Shown piece by piece: positions 52,901 to 59,237 of a stretch of DNA of 59,237 bases; the first letter of the stretch is position 1; every line of letters starts with the position of its first letter. The position numbers and the translations under genes were made by a program. Source of the stretch: Campylobacterota bacterium (GTDB taxonomy: Bacteria > Campylobacterota > Campylobacteria > Campylobacterales > Sulfurovaceae); assembly GCA_003252535.1 (NCBI GenBank), contig QKDN01000016.1, forward strand, positions 1-59,237, written 5' to 3'. The notes under the pieces are model-generated. The model was not told where the DNA came from, did no database searches, and saw only the letters and a list, made by a program, of their open reading frames with translations.

Positions 52901-53382
52901 ATCACCGAGAAGAGGATGGAGCTCGCAAGGATGGCGACGATGGTGATCGCCTGCACCAGACCGTTGGCGCTTCCCAGATGCTCGACGCCGACGAGCTCCT
53001 TGATGAGACCGTACTTGGCGGGAGAGTAGATGGCGCTCTGCACCGCCAGCAGGAATGTCATCCCGAAGGCGATCCAGAACCACCCCAGAGCGTAGCTGAC
53101 GAGGATCATCACCGCCAGGGCTATACTGCTCAGAGCGGCATACCGGACGACCCTGGTCTTGGCATACTTATCCGAGAGGTAGCCCGAGGGTGAGAAGAGG
53201 AGGATGAATGGGAGGAGGATCAGCGCGTTGATCACCGCCGAGAGGATCACGAGGGTCTCGCCCGAATAGCTCTTGAGGAGGACATTCTGGATTGTGATCT
53301 TGTGGGCGATATCGACCGTGGCGTTGATCAGCAGGATTATGATATAGGGGAGGAATCCCCTGATGGCAAAAAGCGTTCTCAC
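49936..53382 (-). CDS. Three-domain Aas-type protein: MFS transporter, lysophospholipid acyltransferase and acyl-ACP synthetase
   Basis: The GTG start overlaps the merR stop (GTGA) behind AAAGGAG; 1148 residues. Residues 1-410 form a 12-helix MFS module like LplT (GYLSDKYAKTRVVRYAALS), which flips lysophospholipids inward. Residues about 420-620 are a PlsC-type acyltransferase (GNHISWIDWLIL, the HX4D box; VALFPEGRIS). Residues about 640-1140 are an AMP-binding acyl ligase (ATILFSSGSEGTPKGIELTHKN, GYGATETSPVIS, YYRTGDKGHLDEDGFV). No acyl-carrier domain is seen. In E. coli LplT and Aas are separate neighbours; here all three are fused, giving import, activation and re-acylation in one chain. 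Confidence 0.88.
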   Translation of the reverse strand: MRTLFAIRGFLPYIIILLINATVDIAHKITIQNVLLKSYSGETLVILSAVINALILLPFILLFSPSGYLSDKYAKTRVVRYAALSSIALAVMILVSYALGWFWIAFGMTFLLAVQSAIYSPAKYGLIKELVGVEHLGSANGLVQAITIVAILASSILFSVIFESIYGGAKSAGEILPNLTLIGWLLIALTSLESYLAYKLPVFEPGSSAEHFSIRDYLRLSYLRKNVMLLRSNRDIWLSIFALGIFWGIGQIVVAAFPAHYKAIMGDDNAIVIQSILAVSAIGVMVGSLLAGRASREHIEHGIIPLGATGLFGSLLLFGYTTQTETMYVASLLFGFFGGLFIVPLNATIQFFAAPAQLGTILAGNNFIQNIIMVLFLVLSIVLVEVGFDTETIFGFAAAITLIGSLYAARELPNLFVRILLIPILHTRYKLRIKGLSNLPQSGGVLLLGNHISWIDWLILQIASPRAIKFVMEKSIYNKWYLRWFLQYFRIIPISSASGKDSITKIRERLNNGEVVALFPEGRISYNGQLNEFKKGFEMAMRELDHPIVPFYLHGLWGSTFSRANDYYQSITDNGSKRELVVAFGEPMKGSSSSEEVKEAVVELSRSVWEEEIDAQRPLQYSWIRRARSQLFRKAIVDTTGANLNNLKLITGVLIFIKKFRTILDSEKNAGVLLPSSAAGSIVNLALLILGRRPVNLNYTLSKEALLGAIEKAGIQRVITSQKFLDKLAAKGFDLRDTLEGRTIVLETLSGEITKAQRIKALLQSLLLPAWLLEKLYFEKVTLDDTATILFSSGSEGTPKGIELTHKNLMANIRQVSSLLNFQNDDVILNSLPIFHSFGLTVTTLLPLCEGVTIASAPDPTDAVAIGRLAARERATILFGTSTFFRLYERNRKLHPLMFESIRMVVAGAEKLKPEVRKAFREKFGLDIYEGYGATETSPVISVNMPNRLDLDTMQPIIGNKEGSVGQGIPGTIIRIVDPETLAPLPRGEDGLIIVGGSQVMQGYLDDKEQTDEAIVEIEGIRYYRTGDKGHLDEDGFVYIVDRYSRFAKIGGEMISLGSVEEKLAAILGEGVEFVTTAVEDARKGEQVVLLYRGDITTEKITAVIKESDLPPIMQPGRIYNVEELPKLGSGKNDYKRAKKMALELTGS

Positions 53383-54035
53383 TTGGTCTCCTTTTGTTCC
53401 TGGTATCGGCGCAGGGTATGCATATTGTAAAGATAGGGTTTGAGGATCAGGGTGGTGTCGAGCAGCGCTTTGATCGTCTCGGTATCGCTGTTCTTGTCCC
53501 GGGTGAAGCGTCGGGCTGTCTCCACCTCGAGCCCGGCAAGTTCCCTCGCCTGTGCCGTGTAGGCGAGCAGTATCTCCTCGCCGATCCCGACCCTCTCGAG
53601 CTCCGTGAGTATCTCAATGATCTCGAGCTCCTTGCCGCTGAGTTTCCCGTCGCGGGGGAAGAGCAGACCTTTCGAGATATACTCCTCGATCTTCGCTTCT
53701 GCTATACCGAAATACGCGGCGGCTTCGTCATTTTCCATGACACTCTGAGTCCCGGTTCCCATGATGGCATCGAGCGATTCGAGGATAGCCTCGAAGCCTT
53801 TGGAGAAGTCGAACTTCCCTTCGTTGATGATCTTCTTCAGCTCGGTGATCGAGGTGTTGAAGTGCTTCTGGAGGTACTTGATGAGCTTGATGATCTCTAT
53901 GGAGCTCTCATCGTAGAGGTGGACATTGGGTTTGGGCTTGAGTGGCTCTGGGAGCAGCCCCTCCCTGATGTAGTAGAGGATCGTCGATTTGGGTGTGTCG
54001 GTGAGAGCGGTGAGCTCTTTCATCTTGAGCGCCAT
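53379..54035 (-). CDS. MerR-family transcriptional regulator
   Basis: This 218-residue protein has an N-terminal MerR helix-turn-helix (5-75: MKELTALTDTPKSTILYYIREGLLPEP...VHLYDESSIEIIKLIKYLQK) with the usual YYxxxGLL core. The C-terminal 140 residues are helical and lack the cysteines of metal sensors; they may bind a lipid-like or other small ligand. AGGAG precedes the ATG, and its stop overlaps the aas start, so it is very likely a local regulator of its own operon. A strong promoter lies just upstream (54063-54091). Confidence 0.85.
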   Translation of the reverse strand: MALKMKELTALTDTPKSTILYYIREGLLPEPLKPKPNVHLYDESSIEIIKLIKYLQKHFNTSITELKKIINEGKFDFSKGFEAILESLDAIMGTGTQSVMENDEAAAYFGIAEAKIEEYISKGLLFPRDGKLSGKELEIIEILTELERVGIGEEILLAYTAQARELAGLEVETARRFTRDKNSDTETIKALLDTTLILKPYLYNMHTLRRYQEQKETK

Positions 54036-54062
54036 AGGTGACTCCTGTGTTGAACTTCTGAA

Positions 54063-54091
54063 AGTGTAGCATATAAATTATAAAGTGTCAA
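54063..54091 (-). promoter_or_regulatory. Strong sigma-70-like promoter of the merR-aas operon
   Basis: On the minus strand TTGACA (54086-54091) is 17 bp from TACACT (54063-54068), close to the ideal. The start codon of merR is 28 bp downstream of the -10 box, leaving a short leader. Confidence 0.7.
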
Positions 54092-54137
54092 GTAATACTA
54101 TGCAATTTAGTAATCTTGATATATGTCTATTAAGGAC

Positions 54138-54167
54138 TTGACATATAACACAAAGTTTGTGTATAAT
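54138..54167 (+). promoter_or_regulatory. Divergent promoter with a perfect dyad in its 18-bp spacer (MerR-type operator candidate)
   Basis: TTGACA (54138-54143) and a perfect TATAAT (54162-54167) are separated by 18 bp. The spacer contains the perfect dyad ACACAAA-G-TTTGTGT (54148-54162). A dyad inside an over-long spacer is the hallmark of MerR-activated promoters. It points toward relB, 170 bp away. The gap 54168-54336 holds no gene that I can see, only ATTCATCT as a direct repeat (54183 region and about 28 bp later). Confidence 0.6.
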
Positions 54168-54336
54168 TAGGATGTATTTTTGAATTCATCTCAATTAAAT
54201 ATAGAAAAGATTCATCTACAAATTTCAGTGTAAAGGTATTCTTGATGAGACATTAGTGAATAATTATGCTATCAAAATATTTTGGATTTAGAAAGCGTTA
54301 AATCTGGAATCAAATAAATATTATAAAGAATCAATT

Positions 54337-54612
54337 ATGAAAAATTTAAAGAAAAAAATAAGAACTAATGTATACTTGGATCAGGATACAAAAATAAAAG
54401 CGCAGGAGTTATTTAACAACTATCATATAAGTCTCAGTGATGCTATCAATCTGTTTTTGTCACAATCGGTATTGATCCAAGGACTACCTTTTGAAATGAA
54501 AATTCCTAATAAGGATACCATCAAAGCAATAGAAGATATTGAGAACAATAGAGATATAGAAGAGATAACACTTGATGAATTAAAAAGTAACTTGAAAAGG
54601 CGTATAGTTTAG
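54337..54612 (+). CDS. RelB/DinJ-family antitoxin
   Basis: This 91-residue protein begins MKNLKKKIRTNVYLDQDTKIKAQELFNNYHISLSDAINLFLSQ, the ribbon-helix-helix pattern of RelB/DinJ antitoxins (R-x-N-V-x-L-D...A...f...G-l-s-s-A-i-n-l-f). PFEMKIPNKDTIKAIEDIE is the toxin-neutralising tail. It starts an operon with a YafQ-like toxin 19 bp downstream. AT-rich, so probably acquired. Confidence 0.8.
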   Translation: MKNLKKKIRTNVYLDQDTKIKAQELFNNYHISLSDAINLFLSQSVLIQGLPFEMKIPNKDTIKAIEDIENNRDIEEITLDELKSNLKRRIV

Positions 54613-54631
54613 TTCCAATAAGGGAACAATC

Positions 54632-54901
54632 TTGAAAATGTTGAAGCAGACTAAACTGTTTGAAAAGGATATACAAAAACTCAAACTCAGTGATAAGCAC
54701 TATACAAAGTTTATTGTGTATCTGGGAAAATTGGCAGAAGGTGAGGGATTGCCTCCGGAAGCGAAAGACCATTTATTGTTAGGTGAGTGGCAAGGTTATA
54801 GAGAGTTTCATGTGAGTGGAGATATATTGGTCATCTATAAGGACGACGGTGAGTCAATATCGCTTGCAAGAGTTGGCTCTCATTCGCAACTCTTTGAATA
54901 A
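54632..54901 (+). CDS. YafQ-family mRNA interferase toxin
   Basis: A TTG at 54632 has the best spacing from AAGGGA; an ATG two codons later is the alternative. 89 residues: LKQTKLFEKDIQKLKL, LPPEAKDHLLLGEWQGYREFHVSGDILVIYKD and LARVGSHSQLF. The DH-L-GxW-GYReFH and GSHSxLF boxes are the YafQ signature and contain the catalytic His residues. YafQ-type toxins cut mRNA on the ribosome at in-frame AAA codons in E. coli. Confidence 0.88.
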   Translation: MKMLKQTKLFEKDIQKLKLSDKHYTKFIVYLGKLAEGEGLPPEAKDHLLLGEWQGYREFHVSGDILVIYKDDGESISLARVGSHSQLFE

Positions 54902-54944
54902 CGACTTCATACCTGCAAAACTTGCAGGTATACTTCTTTGAAGG

Positions 54945-56021
54945 TTAATACACCTTCAACTCATTATAAAGACTATCCCTCTCGACAGGTTCGAACCCGC
55001 TGTTCCTGATGAGCCCTACGAATTCTTCGAGGTTCATACCGTGGGAGCTTGCCGCTCCTGCTGCCGACTGGATCGACTCTTTCTCTATCGTGCCGTCGAG
55101 GTCGTCGGCGCCGAACTCCTGGGCGATGAGGGCGAGACCGATCGAAGCGGTGACCCAGTAGGCTTTGATATGGGGGATGTTGTCGAGGATGATACGGCTG
55201 ATGGCGTAGGTCTTGAGTATCTCCTGCCCGGTGGGGTAGTTCTCGACCTTGAGGTAGTTGTTGTCGCGCTGGTAGACGAGGGGAATGAAGGCATTGAACC
55301 CGCCCGTCTCATCCTGTACATCACGCAGGCGAATCATGTGGTCGATGCGGTGGGCGCGGCTCTCGATATGGCCAAAAAGCATCGTGGCGTTGCTCATGCG
55401 CCCTCTCTGGTGCCATTTGCGGTGGATATCGAGCCACTGCTGCGAGGTGACCTTCCCCTTGCAGATGATATCGCGGATACCCTCGTCGAATATCTCCGCA
55501 CCGCCTCCGGGCATAGAATCGACGCCGCTCTCGATCATCATATCGAGCACTTCGTCGTAGCTGAGGCCGTATTCGCGCGCGAGGAAGTCCACTTCGGCTG
55601 CTGTGAGCGCCTTGACATGGAGGTCGGGGAGCTCCTTCTTGATCTTGGCGAAGATACCCATGTACCACTCAAGCCCCGCCTTGTCATTGTGTGCCGAGAC
55701 GATATGCACCTCTTTTGCACCCTTGGCGTGGGAGTTGCGGGCGATCTCCAGTATCTCTTCGTGGGTCATGGTATAGGGATTTGGGTTCTTGCGCGTGGCG
55801 GAGTAGGCGCAGAACTTGCAAATATCCTTGCAGATATTGGTGGGGTTGATGTGACGGTTGATATTGAAATAGCTCTTGCGGCCGTACTTCTCCCTGCGGA
55901 TCGTATCGGCGAGTTCTCCCAGTGTGAAAAGGTCGAGATCGTAGAGGGCTTCCCCCTCGGCCTGGGTGAGTCGTTGCTTGGTCTTGACCTTGTTGATAAG
56001 TTCGTTTTGGTCGATATTCAT
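54945..56021 (-). CDS. mqnE: Aminofutalosine synthase (radical SAM)
   Basis: MqnE joins 3-(1-carboxyvinyloxy)benzoate to S-adenosylmethionine, an early step in the futalosine route to menaquinone. I start it at the ATG of MNIDQNELI after GAGGATGG (358 residues). The radical-SAM cluster motif is ICKDICKFCAYSA (CX3CX2C near residue 68); VHIVSAHNDK, MPGGGAEIFDE and DDLDGTIEKESIQSAAGA follow. MqnC, the related cyclase, normally has a different C-terminal box, so mqnE is the better call. It makes the quinone pool used by sdhABE at 1.6-5.2 kb. Confidence 0.88.
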   Translation of the reverse strand: MNIDQNELINKVKTKQRLTQAEGEALYDLDLFTLGELADTIRREKYGRKSYFNINRHINPTNICKDICKFCAYSATRKNPNPYTMTHEEILEIARNSHAKGAKEVHIVSAHNDKAGLEWYMGIFAKIKKELPDLHVKALTAAEVDFLAREYGLSYDEVLDMMIESGVDSMPGGGAEIFDEGIRDIICKGKVTSQQWLDIHRKWHQRGRMSNATMLFGHIESRAHRIDHMIRLRDVQDETGGFNAFIPLVYQRDNNYLKVENYPTGQEILKTYAISRIILDNIPHIKAYWVTASIGLALIAQEFGADDLDGTIEKESIQSAAGAASSHGMNLEEFVGLIRNSGFEPVERDSLYNELKVY

Positions 56022-56091
56022 CTGTCCATCCTCATGTCTCAAAAGTGCGCTATTATAGCGAGTTTAGGTTATATATTCTGATTGAGTGCAC

Positions 56092-56961
56092 CTATAAACG
56101 GATCGGGATATAGTAGCTGACGATAAACCGTTCGTCCTCTTCGAGGAAGTGGTTCTTCTCATAGACGGCGTAGGAGGGGTTGGGGGTGGTCTCGTAGCCG
56201 CTGCCGGGGAGCCACTCGAAATAGACCCAGTTCATGAAGTGGAGGATATCCCCGTAGACCCCGTCGAAATCGAACCGGGCGAAGACCCCCTCCTGGATCA
56301 TCAGTGTCGGGAGCGAGGCATCCGCGATCTCATCTTCGATCATGACGCAGGCGTTGTAGCGGCAGGCGTCCAGCGGCGTGATGGTGGGGTTGTCATGGTG
56401 GATACCGATCTGCCGGTAATGGGTGATGTTATTGGAAAATATCCATGTCTGGAGCTTCTGCCATGTGCTCTTGATCCCCCGACCGTACCCTTTGTGGCGT
56501 ATGTAGTAGACTTTGAGCGGTGGCATTTTGACGATCCTGGGGACGAGGTGGGAGTACTCTGCCCTCGCTTTCCCCGCGGTGCTCGACTGTGTGAGGATGG
56601 CGTTGGTGAACTGCTTGTAGCCCCCTTTGCGCCACTCTTTTGGGGTCATGTCGAACTTTTGCCTGAATACCCGGATGAAGGCTCCCTGCGAGCTATAGCC
56701 GCACATCTTTGCGATACTGGTGATGGTCGAGTGGGGGTTGGTGAGCAGGAGGCTCGAGGCCTTCTGGAGGCGGATCGACTGGATCGACGCGTAGATGTTC
56801 TCGCCGAACTCCTCCTTGAAGATACGATGCATATGGAACTTGCTGACACCCAGATCGCGGCTGAGCTCGTCGAGATTGATGTCGGTATCGATATACTTGT
56901 AGATATAGTACATGATATCGTTGGCTATCCGGGTGTGTTTTTCGATCGTCTCTTTTTTCAT
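56092..56961 (-). CDS. AraC-family regulator with GyrI-like effector domain
   Basis: This 289-residue protein has an N-terminal AraC DNA-binding domain (10-110) with two helix-turn-helix motifs (LDELSRDLGVSKFHMHRIFKEEFG and SIAKMCGYSSQGAFIRVFRQKFDMTPKEWR), then a GyrI-like small-molecule-binding domain (about 130-289, MPPLKVYYIRHKGYGRGI...TWQKL, YDACVMIEDE-like and WLPGSGYE). This order (HTH first) is that of Rob/SoxS-GyrI fusions sensing drugs or metabolites. It is divergent from the aminotransferase gene across 120 bp, a natural target. Confidence 0.82.
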   Translation of the reverse strand: MKKETIEKHTRIANDIMYYIYKYIDTDINLDELSRDLGVSKFHMHRIFKEEFGENIYASIQSIRLQKASSLLLTNPHSTITSIAKMCGYSSQGAFIRVFRQKFDMTPKEWRKGGYKQFTNAILTQSSTAGKARAEYSHLVPRIVKMPPLKVYYIRHKGYGRGIKSTWQKLQTWIFSNNITHYRQIGIHHDNPTITPLDACRYNACVMIEDEIADASLPTLMIQEGVFARFDFDGVYGDILHFMNWVYFEWLPGSGYETTPNPSYAVYEKNHFLEEDERFIVSYYIPIRL

Positions 56962-57081
56962 AGGGAAATTATAGCAATAATTCTACTATTTTTGAGCAAT
57001 AATAGTTACTTTTTCTCACAAAAAGTGTGAAGAATCAAATCCCCGTTTCCTCTATAATACGTCCAAAAAAGGAGATGGAAT

Positions 57082-58185
57082 ATGAAGCGGTCATTTATAC
57101 GGGAGATACTCGAAGCGATAGACGAACAGACGATATCCTTCGCAGGGGGATTGCCCGACGAGTCGCTCTTCCCCGTCGATGATCTCGCCGAAGCGACCAG
57201 GCAGATCGTCACCAACCCGAAACATTTCCAGTATACGGTCAGCAACGGCATTCGCCCGCTTCGGGAGAAGATCGCCGACCTCTACAACGCAGAGGGGTTC
57301 GAGACGAAGGCGGAGAATATCCTGATCACCACCGGCAGCCAGCAGGCGCTCTATATCATCGCCAAGTATTTCGCCGGCCGTACCATCACGATAGAGAAGC
57401 CCTCCTACCTCGGTGCGGTCAATATCTTCAAGATGAACAACCTCAGGATGGAGAGTGTCGCGCTGGAGTATGACGGTATCGATATCGACGGTTTCAGGGA
57501 TTCGTTCGGGGGTACCGGGCTGGCCTATCTGATACCCGACTTCCAGAATCCGAAGGGCTCGCTCTACAGCGTGGAAAAACGCGAATCCATCGCCGCTATC
57601 GTCAAAAAGTGCTGTGGGTATATCATCGAGGATGCCCCCTACAGCGAGCTCTATTTCGGCTCGAAAGCCCCATCGATCAGCCGGAGCATCCCCGACCAGT
57701 CGCTCCATCTGGGTTCGTTCTCCAAGACCCTCTCGCCGAGCCTCCGTATCGGGTGGGTTAGGGCGAACGAGAAGATGATCGCGCGGCTGACGATGATCAA
57801 GGAGACGATCGATCTCCACAGCAGCGGCATCACCCAGCATATCCTCAATGCCTACCTGGAGGACGGGGCAAGATACCGCGACCACCTTGAAAAACTGCGC
57901 CACGCGTACCGTGACAAAATGGAGTATTTCGCCGCGCAGCTGCGGAGGATCATCCCAGAATTCGAGTTCGAGGAGCCAAAGGGCGGGATGTTCATCTACG
58001 GACGGCTCCCCGGTGCCGATACGAAGGAGCTCGTTTACAGGGCGCTGGAGCAGAAGGTGGTCTATGTCCCCGGCAGCGAGTTCCATCTCGGCGATGGTGT
58101 CTGCAACGAGATCCGATTCAACTATACCCACTCCTCGAAAGAGAACATCACCGAGGGGCTGGAGAGGCTGCGGGGTATCCTGTGA
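57082..58185 (+). CDS. PLP-dependent aminotransferase (class I/II, LysN/multi-substrate type)
   Basis: This 367-residue enzyme of fold type I starts SFAGGLPDESLFPVDDL near residue 16. It has ITTGSQQALYIIAKYF (cofactor phosphate cup), PDFQNPKGSLYSVEKR (Asn for the PLP ring), DAPYSELYF (Asp to the pyridine N) and GSFSKTLSPSLRIGW with the Schiff-base Lys near residue 216. The layout matches 2-aminoadipate, aromatic or branched-chain aminotransferases; the substrate is not certain. GGAG precedes the ATG. The stop overlaps the YitT gene by 4 bp. Confidence 0.88.
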   Translation: MKRSFIREILEAIDEQTISFAGGLPDESLFPVDDLAEATRQIVTNPKHFQYTVSNGIRPLREKIADLYNAEGFETKAENILITTGSQQALYIIAKYFAGRTITIEKPSYLGAVNIFKMNNLRMESVALEYDGIDIDGFRDSFGGTGLAYLIPDFQNPKGSLYSVEKRESIAAIVKKCCGYIIEDAPYSELYFGSKAPSISRSIPDQSLHLGSFSKTLSPSLRIGWVRANEKMIARLTMIKETIDLHSSGITQHILNAYLEDGARYRDHLEKLRHAYRDKMEYFAAQLRRIIPEFEFEEPKGGMFIYGRLPGADTKELVYRALEQKVVYVPGSEFHLGDGVCNEIRFNYTHSSKENITEGLERLRGIL

Positions 58186-59012
58186 GAGAGGTCAGGAATA
58201 TCTTCTCCGTGACGGTCGGGTCGTTCTTCATCGCGTATGCCACGGTCGCCTTTCTCGCACCCAATACGATGGTCACGGGCGGAGGGGTGGGGATCGCCCA
58301 GCTCTTTTACGCCCTTTTCCCCGTGGTGACTCTGGGGAGCTGGATCGCCCTCGTGGCTGTCCCGCTGATCGCCATTGGATACTTCTATTTTGGCAAGGGG
58401 TATGTGGCCAAGACACTGCTGAGCATCACGCTCATCTCTGCATTTACCGATCTCCTCAGAGAGGTGCTGCGTGTATCGCCGCTCACCGATGAGACGATAC
58501 TCGCTTCGGTATTCGGCGGTATCGGCGTGGGGCTCGGGGTAGGGCTCGTGATCCTCGGCCGCTCCTCCACCGGAGGCACGACCGTGGTGGGCGAGATCAT
58601 CGCGATGAAAAGCGGGTACAAGACCTCCGAGGTGCTCCTCTTCATCGACGGGCTCATCATGTTCGCCTCGATCTTCGTCTACGGCGATATCGAGCGGTCG
58701 CTCTACAGCATCATCGGCGTCTATGTGACATCCCGTATCATCGACCTCCTCATCTCCGGGAAACCCTCCCAAAAGGCGGTCAGTATCGTGGCCAACAATG
58801 TCGAGGCACTCGCGGCCCATATCCTGGAGCATCTGGGTGAGCACGGTACCATCCTGCAAGGTGTGAGTCTCAATCGCACGGACAGCCGGACGCTCATCCT
58901 CGTCATCGTCGATATTTCCAGACTCCAGCTCCTCAAAGAGATCATCAACGAACACGATCCCGATGCCTTTCTGGTGATCCAGGAGGCTTCGGAGCTGTAT
59001 GGGAGGGATTAG
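58182..59012 (+). CDS. YitT-family membrane protein (DUF161 plus DUF2179)
   Basis: The GTG start at 58182 overlaps the aminotransferase stop (GTGA). 276 residues: five or six membrane helices (about 8-185) with FIAYATVAFLAPNTMVTGGGVGIAQLFY and GRSSTGGTTVVGEIIA, the repeated DUF161 pattern, then a soluble DUF2179 domain (195-276; ILEHLGEHGTILQG, DSRTLILVIVDISRLQLLKEII, DPDAFLVIQEASELYGRD). The family is thought to be transport-related but its role is unknown. Translational coupling suggests that it handles a substrate or product of the aminotransferase. Confidence 0.85.
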   Translation: MREVRNIFSVTVGSFFIAYATVAFLAPNTMVTGGGVGIAQLFYALFPVVTLGSWIALVAVPLIAIGYFYFGKGYVAKTLLSITLISAFTDLLREVLRVSPLTDETILASVFGGIGVGLGVGLVILGRSSTGGTTVVGEIIAMKSGYKTSEVLLFIDGLIMFASIFVYGDIERSLYSIIGVYVTSRIIDLLISGKPSQKAVSIVANNVEALAAHILEHLGEHGTILQGVSLNRTDSRTLILVIVDISRLQLLKEIINEHDPDAFLVIQEASELYGRD

Positions 59013-59124
59013 GAGGAGTCTCCTGAAGTTATCAGTTGCGGTTTAGCCAAAAATGACAAGTTCGTAGTATAATCGAATCAAAAAGTAGAAAAATGGGATC
59101 TAATGAAAAATCTGTGAGGCTGCA

Positions 59125-59237
59125 TTATTCTTTTTTGTTATAGTTTACTAGATAATAATCTATTAATTTGACCTTCAAACTCTTACTCATTCCCTGATGT
59201 AATTTCATAAGTTTTTTGAGTTGTGAGAAGACGCCAC
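59125..59237 (-). CDS. C-terminal end of a gene entering from the right edge
   Basis: On the minus strand one frame is open from the window edge to TAA at 59125-59127, reading GVFSQLKKLMKLHQGMSKS and continuing LKVKLIDYYLVNYNKKE. It is very Lys-rich, from AT-rich DNA, and resembles transposase or other mobile-element tails in composition, but I cannot name a family from 36 residues. The gap 59013-59124 between it and the YitT gene holds nothing that I can support. Confidence 0.35.
   Translation of the reverse strand, partial: GVFSQLKKLMKLHQGMSKSLKVKLIDYYLVNYNKKE

Noticed and set aside
54945-56021. Assignment as MqnC (cyclic dehypoxanthine futalosine synthase)
   Set aside because: The C-terminal DDLDGTIEKESI box and MPGGGAEIFDE arrangement agree better with MqnE. 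A family-specific HMM would settle it.

Overview
The window looks like a chromosomal segment of a Campylobacterota (epsilonproteobacterial) bacterium, probably a Sulfurovum-like sulfur or hydrogen oxidiser. This is inferred from gene content: an HsrA/CosR-type orphan regulator, a menaquinone gene of the futalosine route (mqnE), a type-E succinate dehydrogenase (sdhABE), RNase Y, CmoB, class II superoxide reductase, and many histidine kinases with the HQWRQP box typical of this phylum. Most of the window is compact and moderately GC-rich, with 1-20 bp gaps or start/stop overlaps. AT-rich islands (about 1-1.6 kb, 25.6-26.1 kb, 32-33.5 kb, 54.1-54.9 kb and the last 200 bp) hold mobile-element ends, toxin-antitoxin pairs, orphan small genes and palindromic repeats.

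Layout. 1-1.6 kb: tail of an IS1595-type transposase, paired palindromes, a DUF4236 gene broken by an in-frame stop, a pentapeptide-repeat protein and a small membrane protein. 1.6-5.2 kb (-): sdhA-sdhB-sdhE. 5.4-7.9 kb: thiL, a LOG-family protein and an SdiA-regulated-like lipoprotein. 8.0-10.2 kb: a large hybrid-kinase-like protein that lacks the usual catalytic residues. 10.4-16.3 kb: ftsY (-), then fau, rny, a small protein, a cyclophilin, cmoB and an HsrA-like regulator. 16.7-19.2 kb: a secreted beta-propeller protein and a 47-residue lipoprotein. 19.4-25.4 kb: secA-lolC, an alpha/beta hydrolase, a CobD/CbiB-like protein and superoxide reductase. 26.1-29.0 kb (-): folD-lepB-rpiB-apt. 29.1-31.9 kb (+): a small cytochrome c, lolA, rmuC and an ArsC-like protein. 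31.9-33.5 kb: PIN toxin-antitoxin pair, repeat island and barstar-like orphan. 33.5-38.0 kb (-): rsmH-ftsL-RND permease. 38.0-42.8 kb: class II aldolase-like protein, acidic Sel1 protein, second repeat island, murJ (-), hup, tRNA-Leu and tRNA-Gly. 42.9-48.2 kb: a three-gene c-di-GMP/phosphorelay operon. 48.2-49.8 kb (-): a small protein with a Fur-like box and an L,D-transpeptidase. 49.9-54.0 kb (-): a MerR regulator and a three-domain Aas-type phospholipid-recycling enzyme. 54.3-54.9 kb: RelB/YafQ-like TA pair. 55-59 kb: mqnE (-), AraC/GyrI regulator (-), aminotransferase and YitT protein. A partial reading frame runs off the right edge.

Themes. Respiratory quinone metabolism appears twice (sdhABE and mqnE). 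Envelope biogenesis is heavily represented (secA, lepB, lolA, lolC, murJ, ftsL, L,D-transpeptidase, Aas). Signalling is rich and contains several degenerate modules: a kinase without its phosphorylatable His, an HsrA-like receiver, and a GGDEF relic in an HD-GYP protein.

The observations most worth following are: (1) a dispersed family of CGTAG-flanked hairpins whose stem sequences change while staying complementary; (2) the hybrid kinase with three key positions replaced; (3) the haem-site HD-GYP / REC-GGDEF / histidine-kinase operon; and (4) a MerR-type promoter with a perfect dyad in its spacer beside the merR-aas operon. No CRISPR array, intact prophage or complete insertion sequence was seen.
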